Assembly (NCBI GenBank): GCA_017962375.1
Contig: JAGCVJ010000015.1
Span: 62,001 to 126,000 of the forward strand
DNA: 64,000 bases
Source: Bacteroidales bacterium
GTDB lineage: Bacteria > Bacteroidota > Bacteroidia > Bacteroidales > UBA932
Direction of reading: 5' to 3'
The notes under the pieces were generated by a model. The model had not been told where the DNA came from. It saw nothing but the letters and a program-made list of their open reading frames with translations, and made no database searches. A program made the translations under genes and the position numbers. Below are positions 1-6,864 of this stretch, piece by piece (the first letter of the stretch is position 1; each line of letters begins with the position of its first letter).

Positions 1-990
1 GCCTGTTGCTGCATAGAAATCGAGGTTGCCGGTTGAGCCGAGGTTTACATACAGGTTGACCGGAATGCCCACATAATGCACGCTTTGCTTGATGCTGTAG
101 TTGGTCATGTTGATCCTGCCGTCATACTTGCTGTGCAGGTATGAATAGCTGATTCCGGTGCCCACAGAAAGATAGTGATTGATCTTGTAGTTCACTCCCA
201 GGGCAAAGTTCAGAGGCAAAGAATAGGACACTCCGGAAACCTGCTCTATTACAGGAGCGTGTGAGTACATTACATAGCTGGTTCTTTCAGCCAGCGCTGC
301 CACCATAGGATTTGCGGAGCCGTCCATCTTGCTCCTCTGCGAGAAATTGGACGAAGCGGAAATCGACACTCTCCTGCCGAAAGCAGGATTGTCTGAATAG
401 TCTCTGTCTCTGTGGTTCTTCTTTGAAGAAAATACGGAGGAGTTCTTTTCTTCCTTGTTGACGGTGACTGCATTTTCTTTTTCAGAAGTCTTTGAAACGG
501 TTTCCTCTTTTTCAGCCGGCTTTGCATCAGAAACAATCTCTTTCTCTGAAGGGTTCTCAGCGACTATCTCCTGAGAAGTTTCCCTCTGAAAATCCTTTGA
601 AGCTTCAGCCTCAGAGATTCCCTGCCGGCCTTTTGCAGCTGGAGTAACTGCGTAGGCCAGCACAGGATTCTGAGCATCCTTCTCCTGCTTAACCTCTACT
701 GGAGAGTTCTCCTCATTCCCTTCAGCCAGAATTGTAGTTTTTTCAATAGGCGTGTTTTCAGGCTGGAAAGGGGTTGGGTCAGAAGAAGGTGACTTCAAAA
801 GGAAAAAGCCTGCAACTACAGCGGCAGCCACAGCAGCCGCGGCACCCGCCCAGTAGAGATAACCTCCCTTCTTAGGAGCGGCTGACGGCAGCGACTGTGA
901 AACAGACTCCCACAAAGAAGAAGACTCCTCCCTTGTGAGCTGCCATTTCTTGTCCAGGCCCTTGTCCAATATGTCTTTCAACTTTCTCAC
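1..990 (-). CDS. Dual-membrane anti-sigma / outer-membrane beta-barrel protein (Dma-like), partial
   Basis: The frame is open from a GTG at 990 to the left window edge (330 residues, C-terminus missing). Residues 1-43 are a short charged, probably cytoplasmic segment. Residues 44-65 form one Ala/Val-rich transmembrane helix. Residues 66-205 are a Glu/Lys/Pro/Ser-rich linker. From about 206 alternating aromatic/glycine strands look like an outer-membrane beta-barrel (for example SVGTGISYSYLHS near 276). The GTG overlaps the sigma-factor stop as GTGA, so the two are co-translated. Such inner-membrane-linker-barrel proteins encoded beside an ECF sigma factor resemble the Dma (dual membrane-spanning anti-sigma) family described in Bacteroides thetaiotaomicron. 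By inference it binds the neighbouring sigma factor with its N-terminus and senses outer-membrane state with its barrel. Alternative: an ordinary porin-like protein with an uncleaved anchor. Confidence 0.75.
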   Translation of the reverse strand, partial: MRKLKDILDKGLDKKWQLTREESSSLWESVSQSLPSAAPKKGGYLYWAGAAAAVAAAVVAGFFLLKSPSSDPTPFQPENTPIEKTTILAEGNEENSPVEVKQEKDAQNPVLAYAVTPAAKGRQGISEAEASKDFQRETSQEIVAENPSEKEIVSDAKPAEKEETVSKTSEKENAVTVNKEEKNSSVFSSKKNHRDRDYSDNPAFGRRVSISASSNFSQRSKMDGSANPMVAALAERTSYVMYSHAPVIEQVSGVSYSLPLNFALGVNYKINHYLSVGTGISYSYLHSKYDGRINMTNYSIKQSVHYVGIPVNLYVNLGSTGNLDFYAATG

Positions 991-1580
991 TTTGCTTTTT
1001 CTTTAGACGAGTTCAACTTGTTGATTCTCTCCTGCAACCAAGCTCTTGCCCTGCTCAGCTGGGAGCGGCAGCCCCCTTCGCTCAGGTTCAGCATCTTGGA
1101 AATCTCCTTGTGGGAGAAACCCTCAATGGCGTAGAGGTTGAAAACCGTGCGGAAGCCGTCTGGCATGGAAACAATCAGTTCCATAAGCTTGTCGGCATCC
1201 AGCTGCGCCGTTTCTTCAGGATCAAGTTCCAGAGTTGCTTCAGCCTTGGAGGATTCTCCGTCTATCTGCACGGCCTGTTTCAGAATGTCAGTCTTGCGGA
1301 TCTGCATCAGGCAGGCCGTCACGAATATTCTTCTGGCCCAGCCTTCAAACATGCCTTCTCCGCGATAGTCTGAAAGCTTTGAGAAAAGGGTTATGAAACC
1401 GTCGTGAAGCACGTCCTTGGCCAATTCCCTTTCTCCCATATAGCGCAGACAAACGGGGAACATCCTCATAGAAAGCTTTTCATAAAGCTCTCTCTGCGCC
1501 CTTCTGTCCAGTTTTCTGCACTTGGCAACCAAGCCGGAATAAGGGTCCTGAAGTTCCCGTGTCTTTTTCTCGTCTGACAT
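987..1580 (-). CDS. ECF-type RNA polymerase sigma factor
   Basis: 197 residues, the usual size for an extracytoplasmic-function sigma-70 factor. Sigma region 2 lies at about residues 25-95 (LRYMGERELAKDVLHDGF and FEGWARRIFVTAC). Region 4 with its helix-turn-helix lies at about 130-190 (EGFSHKEISKMLNLSEG, then SQLSRARAWLQ). It would direct core polymerase to an envelope-related regulon. A -7 box on the minus strand at 1627-1620 precedes it. Its stop overlaps the GTG of the barrel protein, which is the probable cognate anti-sigma factor. The family call is firm; the regulon is not visible here. Confidence 0.93.
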   Translation of the reverse strand: MSDEKKTRELQDPYSGLVAKCRKLDRRAQRELYEKLSMRMFPVCLRYMGERELAKDVLHDGFITLFSKLSDYRGEGMFEGWARRIFVTACLMQIRKTDILKQAVQIDGESSKAEATLELDPEETAQLDADKLMELIVSMPDGFRTVFNLYAIEGFSHKEISKMLNLSEGGCRSQLSRARAWLQERINKLNSSKEKAK

Positions 1581-1619
1581 TAAGATGCAATTCTACGTTG
1601 AAAGGTTGCAAAAGCAACA

Positions 1620-1627
1620 CAAATTTA
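1620..1627 (-). promoter_or_regulatory. -7 box of the ECF sigma gene
   Basis: TAAATTTG read on the minus strand matches the Bacteroidota -7 consensus TAnnTTTG and lies 39 nt before the ATG at 1580. A small perfect hairpin (GTTGC, AAAA, GCAAC at 1605-1618) sits just downstream in the presumed leader. Confidence 0.55.
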
Positions 1628-1669
1628 ATGAATCTAAAGATAACTGGAGACGATTAGCACATTATTTGC

Positions 1670-1677
1670 TAATTTTG
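1670..1677 (+). promoter_or_regulatory. -7 box of the TPR gene
   Basis: TAATTTTG matches TAnnTTTG and ends 10 nt before the ATG at 1688, leaving a leader of only a few nucleotides. It diverges from the sigma-gene promoter 43 bp away. Confidence 0.55.
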
Positions 1678-1687
1678 TCTGTGTTGT

Positions 1688-3451
1688 ATGAGGCATGTTT
1701 TTTCCATATTTTCCGTGGCTGTCTGCATGTTATGGAGCGTTGCCGCGAGCTGGGGCCAAGACCTTAGGTCCATAGCCGCCAGCGACTCCTGCATGATTGA
1801 GGCAACCCTGGCCTTCAACCGCCAGAACACCGAAAAGGCCGCGGATCTGTGCCGCAAGGCTTTGGAATTCAACTCCAGAAACGACGCCGCCTACTATATG
1901 CTGGCCAAGCTGGCCATCGGAAGCGCGGATTATCTCCAGGCAGAAAAGCACCTCAAGAGCGCGGCCGAGATAGACAGCGCAAACTACTACTATATGGCAA
2001 CGCTCGGGGCCATATATCTCCAGAACAACGACATCCCCTCTGCCATCAAGCTCCACGAGTCTCTGATCAAGAGGTTCCCTTCCAAGCCGGACTCATACGT
2101 GGCCCTGATAAACCTCTATACACCGAGGGGGCAGTCCGACAAGGCGCTGGAGCTGGCGGACAAGCTGGAAAAGGCCATAGGGCCCAACGAGCAGTCCACA
2201 ATGGCCAGATTCAAGGTCTATACCGCAAGAAGAGAACACCAGAAAGCCATAGACGTGCTGGCAAAGGCAGACGAGGTTACGCCAAACCAGATGTACGAGA
2301 CATACATCGCAGACCTTTACGCCGGGCTGGGCAAAGACTCCCTGGCCCTAGCCTATTACAGCAAGGCGCTGGAGATCGACCCGGACTACATTCCCGCCCT
2401 GTACGGAAAGATGGAGACCTTCAGAAGGTACAAGAACTATCCGCTTTACCTGGCTTACCTGAAGTCTTTCCTGTCTAACCGCTATACAGACGGGAGCATA
2501 AAGAAAGCCCATTTGGAAGAGGTGATGAAAGATCCTGTATTCTATCAGCAGTACAGAAACGAAATGGCAGAGTGCATACAGGAATATGCCGCCTCAGCCC
2601 CGGCAGACAGCGCTGTTGCAATCTCCGGAGCCATAATGCTTTCAAGATACGGGGAGTTCCAGAAGGCCGGAAAGGTGCTGGACGGCATTCTCAAATATTA
2701 TCCCGAAGACGCCTATATCCGCAGAAACATGATGTCTTTCCTCTACAGCACCGAAAACTGGGAAAGGCTGGAAAGTTTCTCGGATTCCACCATGGCCCTG
2801 TTCCCGGACCAGGCTGTGGAACTCTTCCAGTTCAAGGCTTTCGCCGAGCTTAACCAGAAGAAATTCAATGCGGCCATCCAGACGCTGCTGTCCCAGGAAA
2901 AGGCCGTCAAAAAGCTCAGGGACACCTCAATGCTGCTGCAGATTTACTCTCTTGTGGGAGATATGTACCACAGCAAGAATGACGACAACAGTGCCTTCAA
3001 ATATTACGAAAAGGCGCTGAAGCTGGATTCAGACAATCCGGGAGTGCTCAACAACTACGCCTGGTATCTTGCAACGGGAAGCACAGACAGGATTCCGGAC
3101 AAGAAAACTCTGCGAAAGGCTCTCTCTATGGCAAAGACCGCCGTTGAGAAATCTTCCGGAGAGTCGCATTACCTTGACACCTACGCCTGGGTGCTGTTCT
3201 TGAACGGAGACGTGGAGGAGGCCAAGAAATACATGCAGCAGGCAGTGGCCTACGGCGGAGTTGACGACTCGGGCATTCTCACCCGTTATTCAGACATTCT
3301 GGCTTCCCTGAAAGAATATGACCTGGCAATGATGTACTACAAGAAAGCCCTGCTGAAAGCGGCAGAGAGCGGAAACCAGGCAGAGGTAGACAAGATAAGC
3401 GCCAGGATTGAAAAAACAGCCGCCCTCCAGAAGGAAGATGGTGGAAAATAA
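1688..3451 (+). CDS. Secreted tetratricopeptide-repeat protein
   Basis: 587 residues with an N-terminal signal peptide (about 1-23, ending SWGQ). The rest is almost entirely TPR helices: units with the W/Y-A-G-A-P pattern recur, for example AAYYMLAKLAIGSADYLQAE near 58, a unit near 225 ending in KALEIDPD, and another near 430 ending in KALKLDSD. It is probably a periplasmic scaffold. The next gene, an EnvC-like protein, starts 9 nt later, so the pair likely works together at the cell wall. The ATG at 1688 is chosen because it begins the signal peptide and follows a -7 box. The repeat family is certain; the partner is inferred from position. Confidence 0.85.
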   Translation: MRHVFSIFSVAVCMLWSVAASWGQDLRSIAASDSCMIEATLAFNRQNTEKAADLCRKALEFNSRNDAAYYMLAKLAIGSADYLQAEKHLKSAAEIDSANYYYMATLGAIYLQNNDIPSAIKLHESLIKRFPSKPDSYVALINLYTPRGQSDKALELADKLEKAIGPNEQSTMARFKVYTARREHQKAIDVLAKADEVTPNQMYETYIADLYAGLGKDSLALAYYSKALEIDPDYIPALYGKMETFRRYKNYPLYLAYLKSFLSNRYTDGSIKKAHLEEVMKDPVFYQQYRNEMAECIQEYAASAPADSAVAISGAIMLSRYGEFQKAGKVLDGILKYYPEDAYIRRNMMSFLYSTENWERLESFSDSTMALFPDQAVELFQFKAFAELNQKKFNAAIQTLLSQEKAVKKLRDTSMLLQIYSLVGDMYHSKNDDNSAFKYYEKALKLDSDNPGVLNNYAWYLATGSTDRIPDKKTLRKALSMAKTAVEKSSGESHYLDTYAWVLFLNGDVEEAKKYMQQAVAYGGVDDSGILTRYSDILASLKEYDLAMMYYKKALLKAAESGNQAEVDKISARIEKTAALQKEDGGK

Positions 3452-3460
3452 ACTTTTGTT

Positions 3461-4726
3461 ATGAGATTTGGACGGAAAACGGCAATGACGGCAACGGCGG
3501 CTCTGGCTGCCGCGATTCTGTTTGCCCTGCCGTCCGGGGCGCTGGCCCAGAACAAGACCATCGAGAAGAAAAAGCAGGAAGCCGGAAAGCTCCAGGAAGA
3601 CATCAAGTTCCTGGACAAACAGATATCAGAGACAAAGAAGCAGAGGGAGAACACCCTCTCCGAGCTCAAGCTGATAAACAAAAAGGTTGACACCAGAAAA
3701 AAGCTGATCGAAAGGCTGGAGGAGGACATCAAGCGGCAAAGCGACGAGATTTCCGGAAAGACAAGAGCCATCGAGATTATGAACGCCCGTCTGGACAGTC
3801 TCAAGGCTTCTTACAAGAGAATGATAATCAAGGCCTACCGCAACCGCGACACCAGAAAATGGTTCATGTACATAATTGCGAGCGAAAATGTGGAGCAAGG
3901 TTATCGCCGATGGAGCTATCTGAAAAAATACTCCGCCTCCCTGTCTGAAATGGCAAAGCAGATCAAGGAAGACACGAAAAGAATAGAGGGGGAAAGGAGC
4001 GAGCTTTCGCATCTTCAGGCCGAAAAGATAAAAGACCAGCAGGCCACCACCGAAGAGTACAACAAGCTCAAGAAAGACCAGGACAAGAGCAAGGCCTACG
4101 CCAACACTCTGGCCAAGCAGCAGAAAAAGTACGCCCAGGAGCTCCAGAAGAAAAAGCAGCAGGCGGACCGCCTGAACAAGGAAATAGAAAGGCTCATCTC
4201 CCAGGCCATTGCCTCTGAAAGGAAAAAGGCGGCCGAGGCGGCAAAGAAAAGCGGAACGTCAAAAACCGGCTCTTCTTCAAAGACCTATTCAGAAACCCCG
4301 GAGAGCGCCAAGCTCAGCGGCTCTTTCGAGAGCAACAAGGGCAACATTCCTTGGCCGGTGAAGAAAGGAATGATAGTGGAAGGCTTCGGCTCTCATCCTC
4401 ATCCAAGCATAAAGGGAGTTATGCTTCCGTTCAACAACGGAGTGAACATAGCCGCACCTAAGGGAAGCCAGGTCTTCAGCGTGTTCGAGGGAGTTGTAAA
4501 ACAGATAATAGTCATTCCGGGCTACAGCCACTGCGTGCTGATTGAGCACGGCAAGTTCTTCACCTTCTACTGCAAGCTGGGAAAGGTCAGCGTGAAGAAC
4601 GGGCAGAAAGTTGCCCAGGGAACCCTCCTCGGGACAATAGACAATAACCAGGAAAGCCCGGAGATACACTTCGAGCTCTGGATGGGCACCCAGAAACAGA
4701 ATCCTGAAAACTGGCTAAAGAAATAG
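3461..4726 (+). CDS. EnvC-like murein hydrolase activator with degenerate LytM domain
   Basis: 421 residues: signal peptide (1-29), a long Lys/Glu-rich coiled coil (about 30-260), a Ser/Thr linker, and a C-terminal LytM/M23 domain (about 297-421). The zinc ligands of active M23 peptidases are mostly gone. HxGxD is replaced by NNGVN (325-329), the Tyr-x-His-Leu strand reads FYCKL (369-373), and only one His of HxH survives (EIHFEL, 401-406). The architecture and loss of ligands match EnvC-type proteins, which activate amidases rather than cut peptidoglycan. It is therefore more likely a regulator of cell-wall hydrolysis at division than an endopeptidase. Its stop abuts the convergent kinase gene with no spacer. 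Confidence 0.85.
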   Translation: MRFGRKTAMTATAALAAAILFALPSGALAQNKTIEKKKQEAGKLQEDIKFLDKQISETKKQRENTLSELKLINKKVDTRKKLIERLEEDIKRQSDEISGKTRAIEIMNARLDSLKASYKRMIIKAYRNRDTRKWFMYIIASENVEQGYRRWSYLKKYSASLSEMAKQIKEDTKRIEGERSELSHLQAEKIKDQQATTEEYNKLKKDQDKSKAYANTLAKQQKKYAQELQKKKQQADRLNKEIERLISQAIASERKKAAEAAKKSGTSKTGSSSKTYSETPESAKLSGSFESNKGNIPWPVKKGMIVEGFGSHPHPSIKGVMLPFNNGVNIAAPKGSQVFSVFEGVVKQIIVIPGYSHCVLIEHGKFFTFYCKLGKVSVKNGQKVAQGTLLGTIDNNQESPEIHFELWMGTQKQNPENWLKK

Positions 4727-5347
4727 CTATTCCGTGAACAGTCCGCCCAGCTCGGCCTGGATGGCGTCTATAATGGCACTCAGGTCTTTCGGATTATTCT
4801 GGAAATCAAGCTTGTCCACGTCAATAATCAGAAGCTTGCCGTCTTTGTAGGTTGCGGCCCACTCTTCGTAGAGGTCATTCAGGCCCTTGAGGTAATCCAG
4901 GCGGATTCCCTCCTCGTATTTTCTTCCCCTCTTCTGGATATTGGCAACCAGATGCTCAATTGAAGACCTCAGGTAAATCATCAGGTCAGGCGGCTGGACA
5001 AGGGAAATCATCAGCGAGAACAAATCCTTGTAGTTCTGGTAGTCTCTTGATGGCATAAGCCCCATCTTGTGCAGGTTAGGGGCGAACACGCAGGAGTCCT
5101 CGTAGATTGTCCTATCCTGGATGACGTTCTCGTTGGAGTTACGGATATTGACCACCTCCTGGAACCTCTTGTTCAGAAAATAAATCTGAAGGTTGAAAGA
5201 CCAGCGAGGCATGTCGTTGTAGAAGTCTTCCAGATACGGGTTGTTATCAACCGGTTCATACTTAGGCACCCAGCCCAGATTCTTTGCCAGCAGCCCTGTC
5301 AGAGTAGTCTTTCCGCTGCCGATGTTTCCTGCGATTCCAATATGCAT
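4727..5347 (-). CDS. Deoxynucleoside kinase family protein
   Basis: 206 residues from the ATG at 5347, which places the P-loop GIAGNIGSGKTT directly at the N-terminus; an upstream in-frame start would add an atypical 11 residues. Family motifs are present: the substrate-site stretch EPVDNNPYLEDFY, QDRTIYED, and a lid-like arginine region around RGRKYEEGIRL. It should phosphorylate deoxynucleosides for dNTP salvage in the cytoplasm; the base preference cannot be read from sequence. It lies tail to tail with the EnvC-like gene: the TAG and CTA stops are directly adjacent. Confidence 0.88.
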   Translation of the reverse strand: MHIGIAGNIGSGKTTLTGLLAKNLGWVPKYEPVDNNPYLEDFYNDMPRWSFNLQIYFLNKRFQEVVNIRNSNENVIQDRTIYEDSCVFAPNLHKMGLMPSRDYQNYKDLFSLMISLVQPPDLMIYLRSSIEHLVANIQKRGRKYEEGIRLDYLKGLNDLYEEWAATYKDGKLLIIDVDKLDFQNNPKDLSAIIDAIQAELGGLFTE

Positions 5348-5432
5348 AGCTCTTGATTGAAGTTCAAGCAAATTTAGCAATAATCTTGTACAACATCAAG
5401 ACGCGCGCTAAATAAATTCAAAGCAGATTCCT

Positions 5433-5440
5433 TAAATTTG
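5433..5440 (+). promoter_or_regulatory. -7 box abutting the pcm start
   Basis: TAAATTTG, an exact TAnnTTTG match, ends 6 nt before the ATG at 5447. The mRNA would be leaderless or nearly so. The in-frame TTG at 5438 overlaps the box and is therefore unlikely to be the start. Confidence 0.6.
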
Positions 5441-5446
5441 CAGTTG

Positions 5447-6193
5447 ATGAGCATCGGCGACAAAGACACTTTGCTTTTTAAGGGAAGAAGGAGAATTCTC
5501 TCCGGGAGGCTGGAATCCCTCGGGCTATTCAACGATAACGTGCTGAAAGCCATCGGGGCCGTTCCCCGGCATCTTTTCGTGCAGAAAGGGCTGGAAGATC
5601 AGGCCTACAAGGATGTGCCTGTGGCCATCGGAGCCGGGCAGACAATTTCCCAGCCATCTACGGTAGCCCTCCAGACACAGCTGCTGGAACTGAAGGCGGG
5701 AGACCGCATACTGGAAATCGGAACCGGCTGCGGATACCAGAGCGCAGTGCTTTTCTACCTGGGAGCCGAAGTCTATTCCATAGAACGCCAGGAAGAGCTC
5801 TTCACCCAGGCTGCAAGAAATCTTGCCGAGGCGGAGTATATATTCCTTGACGAGGAGCATTCGGCCAGGACAGCCACATCGCTTGAGTGCGGAAAGATAC
5901 ACCTCTATCTGGGCGACGGGTTTGCCGGCCTGGAAGCAGAAGCGCCGTTCGACGGGATCATCGTCACCTGCGGAGCCCCAGAAGTTCCCGCGGCTCTTCT
6001 CAAGCAGCTAAAGACGGGCGGGAGGCTGGTTATTCCGGTCTACTGCGGCCCTTCGGGCGAAAATGATGAGAAGAACCAGGTTCTCAAGGTGATCGTGAAA
6101 ACTGCAGAGGGCCGGTTCAAGGCAAAAAACATATCGAGAATGAGCTTTGTGCCAATGCTCAAAGGCGTCAAGAGAAAACAGAAACAACAATGA
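5447..6193 (+). CDS. pcm: Protein-L-isoaspartate O-methyltransferase
   Basis: 248 residues. Family signatures are AIGAVPRHLFV, GAGQTISQPSTVALQTQ, the SAM-binding ILEIGTGCGYQSAVL, and FDGIIVTCGAPEVPAALLKQ followed by GGRLVIPV. It methylates isoaspartyl residues in aged proteins so that they can revert to aspartate. The length slightly exceeds the usual 210-220 because of a longer N-terminus and an insert near residues 125-150. It is the first gene of a tight run: its TGA overlaps the next ATG (ATGA). ATG 5447 is chosen because the -7 box ends only 6 nt upstream. Confidence 0.93.
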   Translation: MSIGDKDTLLFKGRRRILSGRLESLGLFNDNVLKAIGAVPRHLFVQKGLEDQAYKDVPVAIGAGQTISQPSTVALQTQLLELKAGDRILEIGTGCGYQSAVLFYLGAEVYSIERQEELFTQAARNLAEAEYIFLDEEHSARTATSLECGKIHLYLGDGFAGLEAEAPFDGIIVTCGAPEVPAALLKQLKTGGRLVIPVYCGPSGENDEKNQVLKVIVKTAEGRFKAKNISRMSFVPMLKGVKRKQKQQ

Positions 6194-6864
6194 TAACAGT
6201 CAAGACATTTTACCTGAACGAACTGAGAGAGTGCTGCTACATACTCTCGGACGAAACCAAAGAATGCGTGATAGTTGATCCGGGCATCAGCAGCAAAAGC
6301 GAACAGGACAGAATCGTGAAATACATATCTTCCGAAAACCTGAAGCCTGTAAAGCTGCTGTGCACCCACGGCCATTTCGACCACGTGATGGGCAACCGGT
6401 TCATAACAGACACTTACGGCATTCCCACATATATACACCCGGCAGACAAGGAGCTTCTCAAGGTGGCAAAGTCAACCTGCCTTCTTTTTGCCATCGCGAT
6501 AAAAGAGCCGTCTCTTGAAACCGAAGATCTGAAAGACGGAGACACCGTAACTTTCGGGCACTCTTCTCTGCAGGTGATTTCCACTCCGGGACACACCTGG
6601 GGCAGCGTGCTTTTCTATAACCCGGAAGAGAAGATCTGCCTTACCGGGGACACTGTTTTTGCAGGCAGCTGCGGACGGACGGACCTGCCTGAAGGAGACA
6701 ACAAGGCAATGTGCAAATCTCTGACAGAGATTATCGCCAAAAAGATTAGCCCAGACACTATTCTCTACCCGGGCCACGGCCCCGACACTACAATGGAGGA
6801 AGAGCTTGCCCATAACCCTTACCTGAGGAAAGACGTGTGGATGGGATTCAACCTGGATTTATAA
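6190..6864 (+). CDS. MBL-fold metallo-hydrolase (glyoxalase II-like)
   Basis: 224 residues with a complete metallo-beta-lactamase metal site: THGHFDH at 59-65, a later His in STPGHTWGS, an Asp in LTGDTVFAGSCGRTDLP, and the terminal YPGHGPDT. The GRTDLP signature is typical of YcbL/hydroxyacylglutathione hydrolase-like proteins, which hydrolyse thioesters. The substrate is unknown; glutathione is uncommon in this phylum, so another thiol ester is plausible. It overlaps pcm by 4 nt and its TAA shares a base with the uvrA ATG (TAATG). Confidence 0.85.
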   Translation: MITVKTFYLNELRECCYILSDETKECVIVDPGISSKSEQDRIVKYISSENLKPVKLLCTHGHFDHVMGNRFITDTYGIPTYIHPADKELLKVAKSTCLLFAIAIKEPSLETEDLKDGDTVTFGHSSLQVISTPGHTWGSVLFYNPEEKICLTGDTVFAGSCGRTDLPEGDNKAMCKSLTEIIAKKISPDTILYPGHGPDTTMEEELAHNPYLRKDVWMGFNLDL

